A DNA stretch of 64,000 nucleotides, from NCBI GenBank assembly GCA_036898135.1, contig JBAHVR010000295.1, positions 371,973 through 435,972 on the forward strand. The letters are read 5' to 3'. The translations under genes were made by a program, and so were the position numbers. Below are positions 57,530-64,000 of this stretch, in pieces. The stretch comes from Oncomelania hupensis. Lineage: Eukaryota; Mollusca; Gastropoda; Littorinimorpha; Pomatiopsidae. Under the pieces are notes generated by a model. It was not told the DNA's origin. It saw nothing but the letters and a program-made list of their open reading frames with translations, and did not search any database. Every line of letters begins with the position of its first letter. The stretch's first letter is position 1.

Positions 57530-57608
57530 TGTATCGTCCAGCGCCTTAAGCAGCTCTTGGGCTGGAAAAGAGCTTCATTATAACGATGAAATAAAATAGA
57601 TCAATAAA
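57530..57608 (+). repeat. SINE-like family B fragment
   Basis: GTATCGTCCAGCGCCTTAAG, CAGCTCTTGGGCTGGAAAAG and an AATAAAATAGATCAATAAA tail. Confidence 0.75.
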
Positions 57609-57751
57609 AGTATTCGGTTGGGTCAGCAGCCCTGGACCGTTGTTATTATTATTGTAAATGGTAATCGACATAATGATGATAATGAGGATGATGTTGATGA
57701 TAATAATGATGATGATGAGGATGATGATAATGATGAGGATGATGATGATGA

Positions 57752-57915
57752 GGGGTGGGATGGTAACGCAGCGGATAGTGAACTGGTTTCCTATGCAGAA
57801 GGTCGTGGGTTCGAATCCCGCATGGGAAGAATTTTACGTGACTTAGTTACAAGACTTCTCAGGACATCGAAGGTTTTCTCCGGGTAATCCGGTTTCCTCC
57901 CTCTCTTCATTAATG
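57752..57915 (+). mobile_element. tRNA-like SINE, third family
   Basis: Plus strand GGTAACGCAGCGGATAGTG (A-box region) and GGGTTCGAATCCC (B box, 57807-57819), followed by TTTTCTCCGGGTAATCCGGT and TTCCTCCCTC (57874-57903), a block I recall from other invertebrate SINEs. Preceded by a GAT-rich tract. Not a functional tRNA. Confidence 0.75.
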
Positions 57916-58146
57916 GTATTGGGAATGGGTGCAGTTTATCTAACATTTAACAAGTAAAATTAGATTTCAAATTCCGTCTTCTAATAGCGACTTCCCTGTA
58001 AACCACATGTTTGAGAGATGACTGTAGGTGTTTGGTTGGTATGTAGGAGTGTCTGTCTGTATCATGTGAGCTTGTATGTTGGTTACAGATGGTCGCGCTT
58101 AACGTTTTGAGTCTGATTTAGGAATAAGGCGCGTTTAGCATCCAGT

Positions 58147-58201
<55 letters not shown>
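58147..58201. repeat. (ATG)n microsatellite
   Basis: About 18 GAT triplets. Confidence 0.97.
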
Positions 58202-58551
58202 CTCATGGTTGGCACATGTCTCTACATTACCAATTTTATTCTCATTGCGCTCAATGACTCCATCAGTTTTCCATGTTGTATGAGAAGGCGTGGCCCGGGT
58301 TCAGTTTCTCAGCAAGCTATTTGCGCTATATGAGATAGCCAGCGGACACCCGGCCGAAACGTCTGAACATTTCCTGCTTTTTTTGTCCTTTGTTTTGACG
58401 ATGCCCGTATTCAAACGATGGTCTTCTAGATCCTATCCTAAGGGAGTTAATACCTTACTCTTTGGAAATGCAGAATTGTCATTACAAGAAAATGCCAAGA
58501 CGTTTTCAACTGTTCCACACATTTTTACTTTCATGTAACCGATTTTGACCG

Positions 58552-58663
58552 CATATTATATTATATTATATTATATTATATTATATTATATTATATATAT
58601 TATATTATATATATTATATTATATTATATTACATTATATTATATTAAATTATATTATATTTCA
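58552..58663. repeat. (TATTA)n tract
   Basis: ATATTATATT repeats with little interruption. Confidence 0.95.
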
Positions 58664-59417
58664 AATGTTATTTTCAACGACTTTCCACATACTACTTCGC
58701 TTTCTAACTTTGATCTTTAACACACTCATTAGTTTCTTCCACAAAGTATAACTCTCTCACACCCGCCCCTCCCCCTCCACGCCCTACCCCTCTCCCCGGA
58801 GAACCATCATGCACCCCCCCCCCTATTGTTTTTTTTGTCTTCCCCTTCACTTGGAAAATGTCTAAAATTTCCTTTTCATAAAAATTTCAATTTCTTGTAT
58901 TTCTATCAATGTCTGTTGTTGTTTCCTGTCGTCCGCCAGTGATATTTTGACACGTTATTATGATTTGGGTAGTACATTTAAGCCTTGTGCTTTTGTGCGC
59001 CCTGATGTTTTGCCTTGTAAAATATCTGGTTTGTTTGTTTAATAAAATTTATGTTAAAACAAATAGTCAGCGCCCAGAGCACATTTTTCTGATGGAAACT
59101 GCGCTATTTATTACACGTTGCGTGGTGCAAGTGTGTGTTACCTGTCTTAGCAAACAATGAAATGCATATGGTTTAAATGCAAACAGCTGCTTTTTGTTTC
59201 GCCCCTTCGTTAGACAATACAGGTGACAACGCCAAAATCCCTGCATGACGTTGATTCTTAAATTCTGTAGGAGTGACAACCATGTTAAACAACACACATC
59301 TGATGTGTCACTTACATCGCTATCAGCTGACTTCGACCTATGCTGTCCACGACGCTCAAAACTATAGTCGTATTTATTCAGAAAGGTCTTAGCACTTTAG
59401 GCTTTGAACAGTGACCT

Positions 59418-59464
59418 ATCCTCCTATCCGATCCCGTCTCGGCTGGTCTTGGGGCACCACAGCG
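59418..59464 (-). repeat. LINE 3' tip relic
   Basis: CCTATCCTCCTATCCGATCC and GGGGCACCACAG match the terminal 45 bp of the GGATA-tailed LINE family. Confidence 0.65.
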
Positions 59465-59564
59465 AATAAAACCGCAATTTTGACCTTTGGTTCGCACTGC
59501 AGACTGCACCTGAACAATGTAAACTAGCATTTAAGCTAGGGCTTAACACAGTAAACATGGACGT

Positions 59565-59660
59565 CTCAGGCGTCTTAAGTTAGATCCTGTATTAGTCAGC
59601 GCCTTGAGCAGTCTTTGAGCTGGAAAACAGCGTTGTGTAAGAACCTTTAAATAAAATACT
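59565..59660 (+). repeat. SINE-like family B fragment
   Basis: AAGTTAGATCCTGTATTAGT, CAGCGCCTTGAGCAGTCTTT and GAGCTGGAAAACAGCG, ending TAAATAAAA. Confidence 0.8.
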
Positions 59661-60082
59661 GATTTTCCTTACAACGTTGGATAGCAATGAGACACAGGGG
59701 TTTGGCAGTGAATGCATTGAGGTATGTATGCCTTGGTAATGGACATGTTTGCATTTACAGAAAGAAAAGACCGGGGATCGCCATACTACTAAGTTAGTGA
59801 CCAATACAATTGTACTTTGATGAGGTAAAACTGCTGGGGAATAATGTAATTGACATTCAGCCTTCGCAAAAAAAATCTCTTGTCAATGTTGACAAGGTTT
59901 ACAGACAAAATGGCGACTTGGTGGTCTGCCGGTAAGTAGTTTTTCCACACGTATAGGTTAATGTAAATTCCTTATTTTGTTAGTGTTTGTTTCAAGTAAA
60001 GTAAAATGTATTAGGCTGACGCCTGGAATCTGTCATCCTACTGTTGAGTGTGACATGAATGAGTACATACATGTCAATTTAG

Positions 60083-60752
60083 AGTACAACAGTCATTGTC
60101 AAAGAGTACAAAAGTCACTGTCAAAAGGTACAACAGTCATTGTCAAAGGGTACAACAGTCATTGTCAAAGAGTACAACAGTCATTGTCAAAGAGTGCAAC
60201 AGTCATTGTCAAAGGGTACAACAGTCAAAGAGTACAACAGTCATTGTCAAAGTGTACAACAGTCATTGTCAAAGAGTACAACAGTCATTGTCAAAGTGTA
60301 CAACAGTCATTGTCAAAGGGTACAACAGTCATTGTCAAAGAGTACAACAGTCATTGTCAAAGGGTACAACAGTCATTGTCAAAGGGTACAACAGTCATTG
60401 TCAAAGAGTACAACAGTCATTGTCAAAGAGTACAACAGTCATTGTGAAAGGGTACAACAGTCAGTGTCAAAGGGAACAACAGTCATTGTCAAAGGGTACA
60501 ACAGTCACTGTCAAAGGGTACAACAGTCATTGTCAAAGAGTACAACAGTCACTATCAAAAGGTAGAACAGTCATTGTCAAAGAGTACAACAGTCATTGCC
60601 AAAGAGTACAACAGTCATTGTCAAAGGGTACAACAGTCATTGTCAAAGAGTACAACAGTCATTGTCAAAAAGTAACAACAGTCACTTTCAAAGAGTACAA
60701 CAGTCATTGTCAAAGAGTACAACAGTCACTTTCAAAGTGTATAACAGTTTGC
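60083..60752. repeat. 22-bp minisatellite open in three frames
   Basis: About 30 copies of GTACAACAGTCATTGTCAAA plus GR, with one short unit near 60226 and a few single-base indels. Because 22 is 3n+1, the same peptide period of 22 residues (TTVIVK, YNSHCQ, VQQSLSK) appears in all three plus frames, up to 276 codons. No start, composition or neighbour supports coding. Confidence 0.95.
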
Positions 60753-60759
60753 CCAAGAG

Positions 60760-63600
60760 TGCGGGCAGTGATTTGTGAAAGAAATGGCATTGTGATGCTA
60801 TCGTGTAATCTCTGCCGTCCGTTGTCAGCGAATGAAACACTCCTAAAAACTATTTGTCTCACCAGTTTAACCACTGGCCATGGAACTGTGGTACCGTGCT
60901 CTGTGGTATCCGCTAGTCGCCAATAGGACACTATCGCGGTACCAAGAGTGGCAGAGCGGGGAAGTCAAACTGAACTCTTTGACACGGCGGACATTATTTT
61001 CCTTAATTGACTGTTTACTGTAGTTTCTGGGACTCACACGGCTAGATGACTATAATGCCCACACAACGTTGGACTTTCGAGGGTCTTGCGTAGGACTACT
61101 CGGTACATGTAGCGCTCGTACAGCTGCTGCGTAGCTAAGACTAGAATTAACCTCGTACCTTAAAAAGAGTTCGATGGAGTAAAACGGCATGAAGAAAATT
61201 AATGAGATAAAACCAAGACTATATGAGACTAGATGAGGCCTCCGCCCTCTCTCCTAATTGATTGAAGAAGAAGGCCTCGTCTGTTTGAGGTAGTGCCCTT
61301 GCCACAAGCTCGAAAATATTTGGACCATTCAAGGTCCCATTGACGAAGTACTGGTGGCTATGTGCCAGTAGAAGTCACAGTTCATAACAGTCGTATCTGT
61401 TTCAGCACTTTCACTGTCACCAGCTTTCTAAAGTCCGTTGACGCTTTTAAACGCTGTTAACTAAGGAACTTTGAAGAGTTGTCCAGAAAGTGGCGATTGC
61501 GCGATTACACGTTTAATGGTAGATATTACAATCTTAACTTTCTTGTTACGTCCGTCCGTGGCCTTCTGTTCAACGATCCATCGGTGTGTTGAAGAACTCA
61601 GATGAAAGGAACCACAGTGATGGCAGGGCTCTCGTTGAAAAGAACCAATCTTTATCGACTTGAGGAGGAATGGAGTACCTGGTGACAACCGCTTACAATC
61701 AAATATAATGTGCTCTTTGAACTGTTCTGTTATTAGCCCAAAAAAAACCCTATTGAAATACCCGTATTATTCTTATTAAATAGAGTTGGGGCTGAACGTT
61801 TTGAGGGAAACGATGGAAAATGTTCATTGGAGAGTGTTCCGAGAGGCCTACGTGATCGATCTGGAACTGGCTTGATAGAGATTTCGTAAAAATCAAACAA
61901 AAGAGAAAATATTTCATTACTACAATGAACTCTTTTACCGGAAGCCATTGTTGGGCTTAGAGTATCCGTTTCATTGATTGAGTGGTTCGTTCAAATGCCG
62001 TGGCTTGTGTCAAAGTCATTGAATGGTGGGCTGTAAGGCTGATGTGTGGACTGACTGCTGACTGTACAACGCAATGCTGACGAGTTGCTCAAGGCCACTG
62101 GGTTGCAAAGACTTGTCGAGGCTTACTGGTTACAAACAGATTGCAAGTTTTCGTGAAATATTACGTAATCGCTTTCCGGCTCCCCGTCCCGAACTGAATG
62201 AACGAACATTGAAGCTTACCGTCCACACCCGCCGTTGGCGATACGGCAGACGGGGACAACCATCTCAAGGGAAGAGAGGGTAGAGGGAACTAAATCAACA
62301 ATGAACCACCAGAGCAATCATACTGTTAAGATGGACAGTGAAAAAATTGCCACTTTTATATTGCCGAACTGAAAAAAAAAGGAAGACTGTAGTCCAGTCC
62401 TCCTTTCTGTTACCCGGCGTTATAGGTAGGCTCAAGGACCAGCGGCAAAGAGGGTGAAGAGGCGACGTAAGCCAGGACCGTCTTTACTACTACACAGTGT
62501 GGTGCACAAGGCCTCTTTGTGTCCTACGTCCGGCCTCGCAATGTGATCTCAGCACTTGACCCTCCTGCACCTGACCCTGTGACCCCATTCCCTCGTCAGT
62601 TGACCTTGTTGGTCGGTCTGACCATAGTCCGAGCGTTTTGATCCGGATTCTCACGCGTCTTTGATTTCCCTGTCACTGTATACTGGGACCAGGGCCACGC
62701 TATAAAGTGGCGCTAAGACGTTAATTGACAGGAACCGTGTCGGAAACATCTTGATTACAAAGCGATGGCACTGCCGGAGCTTAACGCCGATTTCAGTGGC
62801 GGTTAGTCCCAGCACAACTGTGGGTTGAATGGGGACGGGTGGTCACTGCTGTCAGCAAATGAGCGGGCAAAATTCAAAGGACCTGGTAAACCTGAAGTCG
62901 TTTTGACGCCTTCTTGGCCTGGACTTACGTTGGCAGGGCTGTCAATCTAAAATCATTTATGTAGGTCGGCTAAACAGCGGCTACCTACAAAACTTACACC
63001 TCTGGTTCAGCCTGAACTTGAAGTTCAGTTTTATTATCCCCAAAATCAGCTAGGAAAATTATTTGGCAGTGCACAACAATCATTGACAGTCACACTCACA
63101 CAATACAGTGAGTATATACATATCTTTAAAACATTGTTTTATGTAACGACGACTCATTATAGTTATCGGTTTGTACCACACTATAATACTGCCTCGCCAA
63201 TGATGACCAACGTTCATTTCAGATTGGCCACAATCGTTAGTACAACCATTTATTATGATATAGACCAGTCTTCTCAAGGTAGGTTTAACGACTCTTTCCT
63301 GTTCCTGAAGACTCTCATAAGGCCGTTGTGGAGTTAATGAGGCTGCACTTCGCTGCATCTTGCGACACGGCATAACATATATCTTTCCACCTCAGCTTTG
63401 GCCATCTTTCTGAACTCTATTTGTTTTTGTGTTAGTCCCGTATAGGGCCAACGCAGTGTATATGGACATTGTTTGTGGAGGCAGTGTTTGTGCAATAGTC
63501 GGGTTTCTGTAAAACTAGAAAGGACTGCTGATTTGAAAAAACAAACAAACACGGTTTTCGTCTTTTCCTTTTCCTGACCAACATACCCCAATGCGTTGCT
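60760..63600. other. Intergenic sequence, mostly unrecognised
   Basis: Palindromic-family fragments at about 61117-61150 (GCTGCGTAGCTAAGACTAGA) and 61220-61285 (GAGACTAGATGAGGCCT with GGCCTCGTCTG inverted). No exon, including no metalloprotease catalytic motif on the plus strand. Confidence 0.5.
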
Positions 63601-63604
63601 GTGA

Positions 63605-63682
<78 letters not shown>
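63605..63682. repeat. (AAT)n microsatellite
   Basis: About 25 triplets with one AAA interruption. Confidence 0.97.
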
Positions 63683-63683
<1 letters not shown>

Positions 63684-64000
63684 TGGTGGTTGCGGACACG
63701 CTTTTGGGGGTAGGGTCACCAAAACATGCACCCTGAAGCCCCTAATTGAGCGAGCTAGGCGGTTGATTATCAGCTACCTAGAAGAATGGGCTAATTTTTT
63801 GGTACATTCGGTTTTTGACTTTAAGCAATGATGACGTCATCAAAGGGCGTGACCCCATTAAACGGCCTTTTAAATGTCATTTTTGAAAAATCGCTGTAGT
63901 TTTCCAAACTAAAAGAGCTAGGCTAATGATTTTTTGTATGTAGACAGCGGCTGTGATGCCGCACGTAAAAAATGAAACCCATCCAAACGATCTTTGTAAC

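Noticed and set aside
57752..57830. tRNA gene on the plus strand
   Set aside because: Good B box but poor stems, and it is followed by SINE-type sequence.
60096..60926. 276-codon plus-strand frame
   Set aside because: 22-bp minisatellite open in three frames; the non-repeat tail shows no resemblance to any family.

Overview
The window is animal nuclear DNA, most likely from a mollusc (probably a gastropod). The coding exons are short and bounded by GT/AG introns of several kilobases. There is heavy microsatellite and minisatellite content. LINE, SINE, MITE, hAT and Penelope-like relics of the kind usual in mollusc genomes are abundant. The mollusc assignment is inference; nothing here fixes the species.

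Left third (1-23,000, minus strand): the 5' two thirds of a BRPF1-type (peregrin) gene. BRPF proteins are the scaffolds of MOZ/MORF histone acetyltransferase complexes. I trace a candidate 5'UTR exon ending at 22760 and seven coding exons (21494 down to 4784). Their splice phases all agree and they encode 782 residues: C2H2 finger, EPL-like region, PHD-knuckle-PHD module, an unusual acidic exon, and a bromodomain. The PWWP end lies beyond the left edge. The introns hold most of the transposons. Among them is a TIR-flanked unit (8389-12120) with a broken gene that reads as a FEN1/XPG-like nuclease with a cysteine-rich CXC tail. There is also a deleted hAT element (12322-13788) carrying a near-perfect 58-bp hairpin, and several MITEs.

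Middle (23,000-44,000, plus strand): after a CpG-rich stretch, a signal-peptide exon (28141-28240, phase 1 donor) is followed 15.4 kb later by an exon in matching phase (43640-43992) that reads as an ADAM/ADAMTS-type propeptide. I infer one secreted metalloprotease gene whose catalytic exons lie beyond the right edge. Its first intron holds two near-identical tRNA-derived SINEs with 11-bp target duplications, a GIY-YIG Penelope-like fragment, LINE 3' ends with (GGATA)n tails, a 42-bp minisatellite and about 1 kb of CT repeat.

Right third (44,000-64,000): no convincing exon. It holds CT/CTT and 41-bp arrays, SINE and LINE relics, a 1.5-kb foldback element with about 430-bp arms and a 6-bp target duplication (51545-53072), and a 22-bp minisatellite open in all three frames (60083-60752). 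Long reading frames in the arrays are by-products of the repeats, not genes. The two host genes are divergently arranged about 5.4 kb apart and show no sign of joint function.
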